A program made the position numbers and the translations under genes. Of a DNA stretch of 64,000 nt, positions 54,601-63,827 are shown piece by piece (the first letter of the stretch is position 1; each line of letters opens with the position of its first letter). The notes below the pieces were generated by a model that did not search any database, was not told the DNA's origin, and saw only the letters and a program-made list of their open reading frames with translations. This DNA is from Dyadobacter psychrotolerans (GTDB taxonomy: Bacteria; Bacteroidota; Bacteroidia; Cytophagales; Spirosomataceae). The stretch is from assembly GCF_004349265.1 (NCBI RefSeq), contig NZ_SMFL01000009.1, positions 124,001 to 188,000 on the forward strand. Reading direction: 5' to 3'.

Positions 54601-54642
54601 AAGTCAGGCAGGGAGATTCCCGGTAACCTGACTTTTTCTTTT
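54601..54642 (+). terminator. Terminator after the RicT-like gene
   Basis: AAGTCAGG/CCTGACTT stem (54601-54608, 54627-54634) followed by TTTCTTTT, 28 bases after the stop and before anmK. Confidence 0.75.
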
Positions 54643-54658
54643 ACCAGACATTTGACTT

Positions 54659-55855
54659 ATGAAGCTGCATATAGAGAAACTGCATAAAATTGCGAATCAG
54701 AAATCCAGAAGAATTATTGGACTCATGTCCGGCACTTCTCTCGACGGATTGGATGTAGCGCTATGTAAAGTAACTGGCAGCGGAATTGATACGAAACTGG
54801 AAGTTGAAAATTTCGCAACCGTTCCTTATACAGATTCTTTTCGGGAAGAGATCCGTAAAATATTTGCCAAAAGAGAAATCGACTTTCAGCAATTATGTGT
54901 CCTGAATCCATTTATTGGCATTGAACATGGCAAAATGATCCTGGATTGCCTTGAAGAATGGAATATCAATGCGGAAGAAGTTGACCTGATCGCCAGCCAT
55001 GGACAAACCGTTTTTCATGCCCCTAAAAAACAGCACGCATTAAAAGATTTTCCGAATTCAACTCTGCAGATTGGTGACGGAGATCACATTGCTGTAGAGA
55101 CAAATATTATTACAATAAGCGATTTCCGCCAGAAACACATTGCAGCAGGGGGAGAAGGCGCTCCGCTGGCTGTTTACGGAGATTATTTTTTGTTTTCAAA
55201 AAAAGGAGAAAACCGGATTCTGCTCAACATGGGAGGAATTGCAAATTTTACCTTGCTCCCCGGCAATCTAAATCCTGAACTAATTTTTACAACCGACACC
55301 GGACCCGGCAATACATTAATCGATGCGTACATGCGCCGCTTTTTCCGTAAGCCATATGACGAAAATGGCGAGGTAGCAAACAATGGGATAGTGAATGAAA
55401 CACTGTTGGAAGCGTTGAAAAATAAATCTTTCTTTGAGGCCCCATTCCCGAAAACCACCGGTCCGGAGGTTTTCAATTTTGATTACGTTGAAAACGCCAT
55501 TCAAAAATCCAGACTGTCTTCTCTTTCCAGAAATGATATCATTGCAACGTTAACGCAGCTTAGTGCGGATACGATTGTCAGTGCAATAAAAAGGGTAATC
55601 GATGTCAATGAAACGTACAGCATTTATGCCAGCGGAGGCGGTGCTCACAATCCGGTGCTGATGAAAGCCATCCAAAAACAACTACCGGCTTTTACGATCT
55701 TACAATTGGAGCAGCTTGGTGTTTCAGGTGACGCGAAGGAGGCTGTTTTATTTGCTGTCCTGGCCAATGAGACAGTTGCGGGAGCCAACGTATCATTCGG
55801 ATCAAAGGAAGGCGTACCAGGTATCTCCATGGGAAAAGTGTCATTTCCTCAATAA
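54659..55855 (+). CDS. anmK: Anhydro-N-acetylmuramic acid kinase
   Basis: A 398-residue cytoplasmic enzyme that phosphorylates and opens 1,6-anhydro-N-acetylmuramate released from cell-wall turnover so it can be reused. Signatures are GLMSGTSLDGLDVALC near 21, SHGQTVFHAP, GDGDHIAVETNIITISDFR, EGAPLAVYGDYFLFS, INMGGIAN-type LLNMGGIANFTLLPG and DTGPGNTLIDAYMRRFF, plus the closing YASGGGAHNPVLM. Normal length. No murQ partner adjoins. Confidence 0.95.
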   Translation: MKLHIEKLHKIANQKSRRIIGLMSGTSLDGLDVALCKVTGSGIDTKLEVENFATVPYTDSFREEIRKIFAKREIDFQQLCVLNPFIGIEHGKMILDCLEEWNINAEEVDLIASHGQTVFHAPKKQHALKDFPNSTLQIGDGDHIAVETNIITISDFRQKHIAAGGEGAPLAVYGDYFLFSKKGENRILLNMGGIANFTLLPGNLNPELIFTTDTGPGNTLIDAYMRRFFRKPYDENGEVANNGIVNETLLEALKNKSFFEAPFPKTTGPEVFNFDYVENAIQKSRLSSLSRNDIIATLTQLSADTIVSAIKRVIDVNETYSIYASGGGAHNPVLMKAIQKQLPAFTILQLEQLGVSGDAKEAVLFAVLANETVAGANVSFGSKEGVPGISMGKVSFPQ

Positions 55856-56176
55856 TTATTCTGAATCTGCCGGGATAATATTTTTAACCGGCTGATAATT
55901 GGCTGTCAACTCGTTTCCAAAGGGGATATTTCATTTATTTTCCTATGCAATATCTCAGGAGTAATTTAAGCAGAGACTAGCCCAAACGAACTTAAATGTT
56001 TATCACAAAGGGTTTGCGCATCACAAAGGCAGTACCACCGAATTTCGAAGTACCTAATAAGCCTTAAACCTAATGATATTTAGGGGATTATAATAAGACT
56101 TGAGCAGAATCCTGCCCTGACCAATATCCGGAACAATCCTAAGTATTTCAGCTATTGATCTTAATATATATATCTA
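55856..56176. other. 321-base intergenic region, possible gene remnant
   Basis: No complete gene. On the minus strand at about 56066-56173 an open stretch without ATG reads RSIAEILRIVPDIGQGRILL and continues KSYYNPLNIIRFKAY before a stop. It looks protein-like but matches nothing recognised and may be the tail of a decayed gene. GTTTGCGCATCACAAAGG-type AT/GC mixed sequence elsewhere shows no structure. Confidence 0.3.
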
Positions 56177-57124
56177 TTAATCGACCTCTATTTCAGCACC
56201 AAATGAAAATGTTGAGAGTCCATTTGAACGCTCATGCAAATGCCAGTTACCTTTTAACGAAGAATGGGTACTTTGTGTAATCTTTGTCTTGGTCAGTGGA
56301 ATCATCGGTGAAATTGCATAAAGCTTTTCTAATTTAAGCTTGCGTGAATTTTTCAAGGTATACTTTCCTGTCTCATTCACTTTTATTTCATGATAAACTG
56401 AATCGGAACTCATATAACCAACGCATTCCATTCCTACCCAAAATCCATTTCCTGGAAACGCTATGTTGTAACTGCTTACATCTTTGACTATTTCCTTTTG
56501 AGCATCTGGTACATCAACAACAACTTGCTCTCTGAGTAAATCAGCGCCAGGCAAATGATTACTTCCGTTTTCATAAATACGAAGCCTTATCCTGTAAAAC
56601 AAAGGAACAACCACGGTTTTTGTTTCTCTTGCTCCACTGAGTACATAAATCACATTTTTGATAACCCCTTGCAAATTTCCATCATTTGCCACGTATGTTG
56701 CTATCCTTACTCCTGAATTAAAACTTATACTCCCACCAAAAGCTCTCTTTTTAACAGCGTGGTCTGCATATCCTACCTGAATAACTTTTCTTTTTTTCTT
56801 TTCATTTTTTACTACAACTTCCTTAAGTTGATTAATGGATACTTCTAGAAAAAGAGTATCCTGCAATAAAAATTGCGATTTTGAAACTGAAAAATTTTGG
56901 TAACCAACACATGATATTAATATGCTGTCTGTATCCGGATGAATAGAAATGCAATACTTGCCAATTTCGGAAGTATATGTACCTGCTGTGAAGGGTTGGG
57001 TAACTAACGTGGCATAAGGTATATATAACTTACTTGCTTTATCAACAACAACTCCACATTTTTCTTGTGCCTGTGATAGCCAAGGAAAAATGTGGAGCAT
57101 GATTATTATAATTCTTAAAATCAT
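56177..57124 (-). CDS. Carboxypeptidase regulatory-like domain protein
   Basis: A 315-residue exported protein from ATG 57124 (MILRIIIIMLHIFPWLSQAQ signal). The first 95 residues form a CarboxypepD_reg-like domain (KLYIPYATLVTQPFTAGTYT, ISCVGYQNFSVSKSQFLL), the domain that precedes TonB receptors in Bacteroidota. The rest has no recognised family; it begins with a basic NEKKKRKV stretch and contains beta strands with ENGSNHLPGADLL. There is no barrel or plug, so it is not a receptor. It starts five bases after the stop of a small secreted-like gene. Confidence 0.75.
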   Translation of the reverse strand: MILRIIIIMLHIFPWLSQAQEKCGVVVDKASKLYIPYATLVTQPFTAGTYTSEIGKYCISIHPDTDSILISCVGYQNFSVSKSQFLLQDTLFLEVSINQLKEVVVKNEKKKRKVIQVGYADHAVKKRAFGGSISFNSGVRIATYVANDGNLQGVIKNVIYVLSGARETKTVVVPLFYRIRLRIYENGSNHLPGADLLREQVVVDVPDAQKEIVKDVSSYNIAFPGNGFWVGMECVGYMSSDSVYHEIKVNETGKYTLKNSRKLKLEKLYAISPMIPLTKTKITQSTHSSLKGNWHLHERSNGLSTFSFGAEIEVD

Positions 57125-57129
57125 TAATT

Positions 57130-57339
57130 TTAATTTACATTCCTGCAAACTGTATCGCAAGAACCAGATTCAAAATGCATAGACTGTGAAACGGCAATGC
57201 CCATAACATAGTATGTTCTTTCATAGATAGCCTGACAAATTCCATCATATGCATATTGACAACCAATGTACTGATCTTCATTGCCCCAAAATCTTTTTGC
57301 TTCTGATTCATGAACAACGGCTACTACGAAAAAAAGCAC
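57130..57339 (-). CDS. Small secreted-like cysteine-containing protein
   Basis: A 69-residue frame from GTG 57339 with four cysteines (YIGCQYAYDGICQAIYE, GSCDTVCRNVN) and a hydrophobic N-terminus. The open frame continues upstream to an ATT at 57387, which would give TKKTKFTILARRIPLVLFFV and a much better Sec signal ending ESEA, so the true start may be ATT or a mutated ATG. It precedes the regulatory-domain gene by five bases and is probably co-transcribed. No family recognised. A competing 60-residue frame at 57135-57317 was rejected. Confidence 0.55.
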   Translation of the reverse strand: MLFFVVAVVHESEAKRFWGNEDQYIGCQYAYDGICQAIYERTYYVMGIAVSQSMHFESGSCDTVCRNVN

Positions 57340-57478
57340 GAGTGGAATTCTTCTAGCAAGGATAGTAAATTTTGTTTTCTTTGTAATGATTAGTTAAGTT
57401 AATTATTAATTGAAAATGACAATACATAATTAACAAATTAGTTACAATTAAAATATAGAAATATCTGCACAAAGTGCC

Positions 57479-57503
57479 AATATACCCCTTTAATGGGTAT
57501 ATT
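57479..57503 (-). terminator. Hairpin at the end of the LuxR-type gene
   Basis: AATATACCC/GGGTATATT (57479-57487, 57495-57503) with a 7-base loop overlaps the stop codon of the helix-turn-helix gene. It may be a terminator or an operator; there is no T-run. Confidence 0.45.
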
Positions 57504-57702
57504 ATTTACTATTCTCTTTCATTTGAATAGCTAATCTTAGCAGTGAATCGAAGATTAGACCCCGGGATTTGGCTTTTTTTATAATGTTTTTTCTGTGTGT
57601 TTTTATCGTATCAATGCTTAGGTGCAGATGCAAAGCGATCTTTTTTGATGTTAAGCCACTGGCAATAAGTGACAGAATAACCATTTCTTTTTTAGTAAAC
57701 AT
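57502..57702 (-). CDS. Stand-alone LuxR-type helix-turn-helix protein
   Basis: A 66-residue protein that is little more than a GerE/LuxR DNA-binding domain: MFTKKEMVILSLIASGLTSK, KIALHLHLSIDTIKTHRKNI, then a short tail. There is no receiver, autoinducer or tetratricopeptide part, and no in-frame upstream start reveals one. Small LuxR-only proteins exist, but it could also be the remnant of a longer regulator. It may control the neighbouring small secreted and regulatory-domain genes; this is inference from position. Confidence 0.8.
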   Translation of the reverse strand: MFTKKEMVILSLIASGLTSKKIALHLHLSIDTIKTHRKNIIKKAKSRGLIFDSLLRLAIQMKENSK

Positions 57703-57974
57703 GGCATAGATGTATATGCACTTGATACTAAAAAAGTTACGAAGGCCACTGAAACCTGAATATTATTTCCTCAGCCATAATATTTTGCCTTGCCCTGAAT
57801 TCCCTTTAAATTACCAGTCTTTGTAATGGCCAATTTTTAATACCTCTAAAGACAGCACTGGGATTTGAGTATTGGTAATTGATATGCTACCAGGTTGCTT
57901 TACAAATCCCATGACGCTTTTTGTACTTTCTCCTAATTTAACCCTTCTTTGTAAAAAAGAATCCGGATTGACTT

Positions 57975-59174
57975 ATGCATGATATTATAGTCATTGGCGG
58001 AGGGATTGTTGGCCTGGCCACCGCCCTGCGCATCAAAGAACAAAAACCTTCCTTAAAAATACTTCTTCTTGAAAAAGAGAATGAAGTAGCAAAACACCAA
58101 ACCGGGCACAACAGCGGAGTAATCCATTCGGGACTGTATTATAAACCCGGCAGCCTAAAAGCTACAAACTGTATCCGCGGCTATGAAATGCTTCTGGATT
58201 TCTGTAACCGGGAAGGTGTAGCCTATGACCTTTGTGGTAAAGTGGTGGTTGCCACCAGTGACGAACAAAAGCCTTTGCTCAAAAACCTGTTTGACAGAGG
58301 AATGCAAAATGGTTTGACGAAAAACAGAATGATCTCTGCGGGCGAAATTAAAGAGATTGAACCGCATGTAAAAGGCGTTGAAGGGATATGGGTACCCTAC
58401 ACCGGAATTATAGATTATAAAGCCGTATCTGAAAAATATGCGGAATGTTTTCAGAAAGCGGGCGGGGAAATCGCTCTTGGAGAAAAAGTGATTGATATCA
58501 AAAACCGGAATACGCATTCGGAAGTGGTTTCAGCAACGGGTAAAGTTTTTGAAACCCGTCTGATCGTCAATTGTGCGGGCCTTTATTCCGACAAGGTTGC
58601 ACAGTTAACCCAACCGGAAAACATCAAAGTGCGTATCATTCCTTTCAGAGGTGAATATTTTAAGATAAAACCGGAAAAACATCATTTGGTAAAAAACCTG
58701 ATTTACCCCGTTCCGGATCCTAATTTTCCATTTCTTGGTGTGCATTTTACAAGAATGATAGAAGGCGGTGTTGAAGCTGGGCCAAATGCCGTATTTGCTT
58801 TTAGAAGAGAAGGTTATAAAAAGACAGATATTAATTTCCCCGAGCTGTTTGAGGCGCTTGCCTGGCCCGGATTCCGCAAAGTTGCCGCAAAATACTGGCG
58901 TACCGGTATGGGTGAATATTATCGATCTTTTTCAAAGGCAGCCTTTACGAAAGCATTACAGGAGCTCATTCCCGAAATCCAATCGGACGATCTGGTTCCC
59001 GGAGGAGCAGGTGTGCGTGCGCAGGCTTGTGATTATGATGGCGGTTTGCTGGATGATTTCTCCATTATCGAAAACAAAGGGGCAATCAATGTGTGCAATG
59101 CGCCGTCTCCGGCGGCAACGTCTTCGCTCTCTATCGGACAAACTGTTTCCGAAAGAGTACTCGCCAGAATTTAA
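57975..59174 (+). CDS. lhgO: L-2-hydroxyglutarate oxidase
   Basis: A 399-residue FAD enzyme that oxidises L-2-hydroxyglutarate to 2-oxoglutarate at the membrane, feeding electrons to quinone. The N-terminal Rossmann motif is IVIGGGIVGLATALRI, followed by LLEKENEVAKHQTGHNSGVI, HSGLYYKPGSLKA and the FAD-contacting C-terminal NVCNAPSPAATSSLSIG. VRIIPFRGEYFKIKPEKHHL is typical of LhgO. Length is normal. Alone on the plus strand with a shared terminator downstream. Confidence 0.92.
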   Translation: MHDIIVIGGGIVGLATALRIKEQKPSLKILLLEKENEVAKHQTGHNSGVIHSGLYYKPGSLKATNCIRGYEMLLDFCNREGVAYDLCGKVVVATSDEQKPLLKNLFDRGMQNGLTKNRMISAGEIKEIEPHVKGVEGIWVPYTGIIDYKAVSEKYAECFQKAGGEIALGEKVIDIKNRNTHSEVVSATGKVFETRLIVNCAGLYSDKVAQLTQPENIKVRIIPFRGEYFKIKPEKHHLVKNLIYPVPDPNFPFLGVHFTRMIEGGVEAGPNAVFAFRREGYKKTDINFPELFEALAWPGFRKVAAKYWRTGMGEYYRSFSKAAFTKALQELIPEIQSDDLVPGGAGVRAQACDYDGGLLDDFSIIENKGAINVCNAPSPAATSSLSIGQTVSERVLARI

Positions 59175-59206
59175 ATTTTGACTCAATTCTTTTATCACCT
59201 TAATAA

Positions 59207-59243
59207 AAAAGTGCCTGGCTTCGTAATGAAACCAGGCACTTTT
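59207..59243. terminator. Bidirectional terminator
   Basis: AAAAGTGCCTGG/CCAGGCACTTTT (59207-59218, 59232-59243) with a 13-base loop, flanked by A-rich and T-rich arms, between lhgO and the convergent APC permease. Confidence 0.85.
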
Positions 59244-59261
59244 ACTTTATTCTTATCCAGC

Positions 59262-60728
59262 TTAAAGCTCTAAATTATTTTCCTTTCCTAATTTACTGTT
59301 CTTTTTACCGTATCCGAAGTAAATCGCTAAACCGATTGCCAGCCAGATCGCAAGACGATACCAGCTTTCGATTGGAAGTGAATACATCAGGTATAGACAA
59401 ACTACAATTCCCATAATTGGCACAAAAGGAACCAGCGGAGTACGGAATGAGCGATGAAGTTCAGGTCTTTTAACACGTAACATCCAAACTCCTACGCAAA
59501 CAAGGCAGAATGCGAATAATGTACCGATACTTACCATGTGTCCCAAATCACTTACTGGAACAAGACCAGCGAAAATACTTACAAAACCCATGAAGAAAAG
59601 GTTAGTTTTCCATGGCGTGCTGAACTTAGGATGTACCTGGCTGAAAAATTTAGGAAGCAACCCGTCTTTACTCATTGAATAAAACACACGGCTCTGACCT
59701 AAAAGCATAACAAGCATAACCGAAGTGTAACCAGCCAGAATCGCGATGATCAGGGCAGTCTGCAGACTGTCATAACCTGTTTTTGCAAAAGCAGTTGCAG
59801 CAGGTTTTGCGTCATTTGCAAATTCGGTATATTTTACCAAACCTGTCATAACGTGCGCAAAAAGAACGTATAAAATGGTACAAACAACCAAAGATCCAAG
59901 AATACCGATCGGCATACCTTTCTGTGGATTTTTAGCTTCCTGAGCTGCCGTAGATACAGCATCAAAACCGATAAAGGCAAAGAACACCACAGCCGCGCCC
60001 GTTGCGATACCCGACCATCCAAAGTTTTCGTAGTTACCTGTGTTTTCAGGGATGTAAGGAACATAATTTTGCGGATCGATGTGACTCCATCCAAGTGCAA
60101 TAAAGATCATTACAACCGCTACTTTCAATACTACCAAAAAGTTATTCAAAAATGCAGATCCTTCTGTACCTCTGATTAGAAGCAGAGAAAGCATACACAC
60201 GATAAAAATAGCAGGAAGGTTAACAATCCCGTTATCGATAATGGTACCGTTACTTAGCTTAACTACCTCGAAAGGCGAGCAAACAAGTTGTGTAGGAAGA
60301 TGTATGTCAAACTTGCTCAGGAATTCAAGTAGATACCGAGACCAGCTAACTGAAACTGTTGCTGCTCCAAGTGCATATTCCAAAACAAGGTCCCAGCCGA
60401 TGATCCAGGCTACGAATTCACCCATGGTAGCATAAGAATAGGTATAGGCACTTCCCGCAATTGGAATCATGGAAGCGAACTCAGCATAACAAAGTCCGGC
60501 AAAACCGCAGCCAACTGCTGCCAGAATAAATGAAATGGTTACCGCAGGACCTGAATGTTCAGCAGCTGCAATTCCTGTCAATGAAAAAAGTCCGGCACCA
60601 ATAATTGCACCAATGCCAAGTGCGACCAAACTTGCCGACCCCAACGATCTTTTAAGCTGATTTTCTTCTCCGGTAGATTCTAGTAATAGTTTTTCAATAG
60701 GCTTTTTTACCCAAAGTTGATTTGCCAT
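59262..60728 (-). CDS. APC family amino acid permease
   Basis: A 488-residue transporter with about twelve to fourteen membrane helices. The first helix IGAIIGAGLFSLTGIAAAEH contains the G-G/A-G motif of the amino-acid/polyamine/organocation family; the third has SMIPIAGSAYTYSYATMGEF, and VVFFAFIGFDAVSTAAQEAK is another family signature. The overall layout resembles cationic amino acid transporters. Substrate is not fixed. Ends with a basic tail. It shares a terminator with lhgO. Confidence 0.92.
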   Translation of the reverse strand: MANQLWVKKPIEKLLLESTGEENQLKRSLGSASLVALGIGAIIGAGLFSLTGIAAAEHSGPAVTISFILAAVGCGFAGLCYAEFASMIPIAGSAYTYSYATMGEFVAWIIGWDLVLEYALGAATVSVSWSRYLLEFLSKFDIHLPTQLVCSPFEVVKLSNGTIIDNGIVNLPAIFIVCMLSLLLIRGTEGSAFLNNFLVVLKVAVVMIFIALGWSHIDPQNYVPYIPENTGNYENFGWSGIATGAAVVFFAFIGFDAVSTAAQEAKNPQKGMPIGILGSLVVCTILYVLFAHVMTGLVKYTEFANDAKPAATAFAKTGYDSLQTALIIAILAGYTSVMLVMLLGQSRVFYSMSKDGLLPKFFSQVHPKFSTPWKTNLFFMGFVSIFAGLVPVSDLGHMVSIGTLFAFCLVCVGVWMLRVKRPELHRSFRTPLVPFVPIMGIVVCLYLMYSLPIESWYRLAIWLAIGLAIYFGYGKKNSKLGKENNLEL

Positions 60729-60811
60729 AAAGAGCTCTTTAATTGTATTTGGTTAATCAATAATCTATAAAACTAAAATAAAATTTGCACACTATGCGCA
60801 ATGGCAGAATA

Positions 60812-60844
60812 AAAAAGGGGAAAGTAAATTACTTTCCCCTTTTT
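60812..60844 (-). terminator. Terminator after secDF
   Basis: AAAAAGGGGAAAGT/ACTTTCCCCTTTTT (60812-60825, 60831-60844) is a perfect 14-bp stem with a 5-base loop. On the minus strand T-rich sequence follows, ending the secDF transcript. Confidence 0.88.
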
Positions 60845-60857
60845 GTCCTCTATTTTA

Positions 60858-63827
60858 TTACGCTTTGATCTTTTTGCCAGGTACAACCGGTTCAACAGCT
60901 ACTGCAAGCGGCTGTTTCTTTTTCTCGCGCTGTAGTAAGTCAACCACAATCGGTGCGGCAACAAACAGTGAAGAATAAGTACCAACGATTACACCAAGAA
61001 GCATACAGAATGTAAATCCACGTAAAACTTCTCCTCCAAAAATCATCAGAACAAGTAATACAAGGATTACAGATATACCGGTAACCGCTGTACGGCTCAA
61101 AGTACTGTTCAGGGCATTGTTAATAACCGTAGGCAGACTTTCATTTCTTGATCTTTCATCCGACAGGTAGTCACGGATACGGTCATAAATTACAACCGTG
61201 TCATTCATGGAATAACCAATCATGGTCAGTATGGCACCGATAAATGCCTGGTCAATGTCCAGAGAGATATAAGGGATCCAGCCATTAAATAACGAATAAA
61301 CCGCAAGAATGATAATTACATCGTGACCAAGTGATACTACCGCTCCATAACTAAATGCAAGACGTTTGAAACGCAGAAAGATATACGCAAAGTTGGCGAC
61401 AAGTGCCAGGATAATTGCATAAGCAGCTGAAATCATGGTATCGTAAGCAATTGTAGGACCTACTTTCGAAGAACTTACAATTTTACCCGGGTTGTCTTTC
61501 AGCTTGGCAACACCTTCCATGATTTTGGTATCTGCTTTCTGATCAGCATCCGGTGTTGTAGCTTCAACCAGATAGTCAGTAGTAATTTTCACCTGAGAAG
61601 AACCGCCATAAGTTTTAATCTCAGGGCTTGATCCAAGTGTTTCTTTCATTGCTGCACGCAAATCATCCGTTTCAACTTCTTTGTCAAAACGAACAACATA
61701 CGAACGGCCGCCTTTGAAGTCAATTCCAAGACCAAATCCTTTGAAGATGAACGATCCGACACCAATTACCATAATTACAGTAGAAACGATGTAGAACGTA
61801 CGACGCTGTGATACAAAGTCAAATGAATTGTCTTTAAACCAGTTTTTGGTCAGAGCAGAATAGAAGGTGAAAGTTCTTCCTTTTTTAATCTGCGCTTCCA
61901 GTAACAAACGGGTGATAAAAATCGCTGTGAACAACGAAGTGATAAGACCGATGATCAGCGTTGTTGCAAATCCTTTTACCAGACCCGTACCAAAAATATA
62001 AAGAATGATACCCGTTAAAAGTGTCGTTACGTTCGAGTCAATAATCGCAGTCAGAGAGTGTTTAAAACCGTCTGTTACTGCCTGGCGGAAAGGCTTCCCT
62101 TCTTCAATTTCAACTTTAATACCCTCATAAATAAGTACGTTCGCATCCACAGCCATACCGATTGTAAGAACAATACCGGCAATACCCGAAAGTGTAAGCA
62201 CTGCACCGATTGATGCCATGATACCCAACAGGAAGAAAAGGTTAATTAAAAGAGCTAAATCCGCGATCCAACCTGCCTTGCTGTAATAAGCAAGCATAAA
62301 TACCAAAACAATTGCCAAACCAACAAGCGAAGAAACAACTCCGTCACGGATCGCCTCAGCACCCAAAGTTGAACCCACAACCGCTTCTTCAACGATGTTT
62401 GTTGGAGCCGGCAGTTTACCTGCTTTCAAAACGTTGGACATATCCTTCGTTTCTTCAACTGTGAAGTTACCGGTGATGCTTGAGTTACCATTTGGTATTT
62501 CACCCTGAACCGTTGGCGCAGTATAAACAAGGTTATCGATGATGATAGCAACCGGACGACCTACGCTTCTGGCAGTTAGTGTACGCCATTTACGGGCACC
62601 TTCGCCGTTCATACGCATGGTTACTTCCGGACGGCCTCTATCATCGTAATCATGCGTTGCATCTACAATCACATCACCTTCCATGGCAGCCTGGCCATTG
62701 GATTTTTTAATAAAGTACAAAGGCAGGATCAGTTGGTTGTTCGCACCTTCGGTTCCTTTGCGGTCCCACATGAAAACAAGGTCAGCAGGGAAGAAAGATT
62801 TCACTTCCGGACGACGAAGAATTTCACCTGCACGGGCTGTATCTTTCATATAAACACCAAGTCCTTGTGGCATTGGAACAAAAAGGTTCGTCAATGCTGC
62901 GCTCTGTGCTGCCAAAGCAGAAGAATCCGTTTTGGTAGAATCTGCTCCTTTTTGTTCAAGCTGAGCAGCAAGACCGCCTAAACCCGTTTTTTTTGTTGTA
63001 TCTGTTGCCGCTGCCGCAGTTGGTTTTGCCAATGCTTTTTGAGCTGCATCTTCTCTTGTAAGGAATTTACCAAGCTGATCAAGTCCTGATGCTAATTCGT
63101 TGGTAAGATAAACTTCTGAGAATTCAAGTTTCGCTGCACCTGATAACAAACGACGTACACGTTCCGGATTATCAACACCCGGAAGTTCAACCAAAATCTG
63201 GTTTTTACCAGGCAATCTCTGAATGTTAGGGTTTGTTACACCAAATTTGTCAATACGGGCCTGTGTGATCTGGAATGCTCTTTCGATAGATCCGTCAATC
63301 TCAGTGTTCAGCATTTTTACAACATCTCCGTCAGAAGAATTACTGTTGATTTTGCTTCTGTTTGCACTGTTTGCAAATACGCTGGCAAGAGGTGTGTTAG
63401 GCGCTGCTTCTTTGTAAGCTTTTACAAAAAGATTGACAAAAGAACTGTTGCTGGCTTTTTTATCCTCACTTGCTTTTTTAATAGCCTGCTGAAATGCTGC
63501 ACTGCGGGCATTTCCACCAGCCATTCCTCTAAGAATATCAACCGGAGAAACTTCCAATACTACGTGCATACCACCCTGAAGGTCAAGTCCAAGACTTAGC
63601 TCACGTTCCATTACTTCCTGCAAAGTGTGTCCGATGTACACATCTTCACGCCACAATGAGTCGATGTAATGTTGTTTTTTTGAAATGTCGACCTTACCGT
63701 CCGAACCGGTAGCATAGGTTTCCGCTTTTCCCTTGATGTTCATCGAAACGAACGTAAAGGAGAGGTAATAGACACTGATCAGGGCAAGCACAATGGTTAG
63801 CCCTAATATTCCATTTTTATTGGTCAT
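60858..63827 (-). CDS. secDF: Protein translocase SecDF, fused
   Basis: A 989-residue fused SecD-SecF that uses proton motive force to pull exported proteins through SecYEG on the periplasmic side. The SecD half (to about 650) has SLGLDLQGGMHVVLEV, the P1 domain, PGVDNPERVRRLL and DANVLIYEGIKVEIEEGKPF; the SecF half has GLGIDFKGGRSYVVRFD and MNDTVVIYDRIRDYL. A Thr/Ala/Lys-rich insertion lies near 265-315. Fusion is typical of Bacteroidota. Last basic residues KKIKA. Single gene with its own terminator. Confidence 0.96.
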   Translation of the reverse strand: MTNKNGILGLTIVLALISVYYLSFTFVSMNIKGKAETYATGSDGKVDISKKQHYIDSLWREDVYIGHTLQEVMERELSLGLDLQGGMHVVLEVSPVDILRGMAGGNARSAAFQQAIKKASEDKKASNSSFVNLFVKAYKEAAPNTPLASVFANSANRSKINSNSSDGDVVKMLNTEIDGSIERAFQITQARIDKFGVTNPNIQRLPGKNQILVELPGVDNPERVRRLLSGAAKLEFSEVYLTNELASGLDQLGKFLTREDAAQKALAKPTAAAATDTTKKTGLGGLAAQLEQKGADSTKTDSSALAAQSAALTNLFVPMPQGLGVYMKDTARAGEILRRPEVKSFFPADLVFMWDRKGTEGANNQLILPLYFIKKSNGQAAMEGDVIVDATHDYDDRGRPEVTMRMNGEGARKWRTLTARSVGRPVAIIIDNLVYTAPTVQGEIPNGNSSITGNFTVEETKDMSNVLKAGKLPAPTNIVEEAVVGSTLGAEAIRDGVVSSLVGLAIVLVFMLAYYSKAGWIADLALLINLFFLLGIMASIGAVLTLSGIAGIVLTIGMAVDANVLIYEGIKVEIEEGKPFRQAVTDGFKHSLTAIIDSNVTTLLTGIILYIFGTGLVKGFATTLIIGLITSLFTAIFITRLLLEAQIKKGRTFTFYSALTKNWFKDNSFDFVSQRRTFYIVSTVIMVIGVGSFIFKGFGLGIDFKGGRSYVVRFDKEVETDDLRAAMKETLGSSPEIKTYGGSSQVKITTDYLVEATTPDADQKADTKIMEGVAKLKDNPGKIVSSSKVGPTIAYDTMISAAYAIILALVANFAYIFLRFKRLAFSYGAVVSLGHDVIIILAVYSLFNGWIPYISLDIDQAFIGAILTMIGYSMNDTVVIYDRIRDYLSDERSRNESLPTVINNALNSTLSRTAVTGISVILVLLVLMIFGGEVLRGFTFCMLLGVIVGTYSSLFVAAPIVVDLLQREKKKQPLAVAVEPVVPGKKIKA

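Noticed and set aside
57135..57317. 60-codon frame overlapping the small secreted protein
   Set aside because: No signal peptide or recognisable composition, and the other frame gives a credible signal and paired cysteines.
57811..57912. 33-codon minus-strand frame between the LuxR-type gene and lhgO
   Set aside because: Reads protein-like (GSISITNTQIPVLSLEVLK) but is very short, has no family match and no conserved neighbours; kept only as a note.
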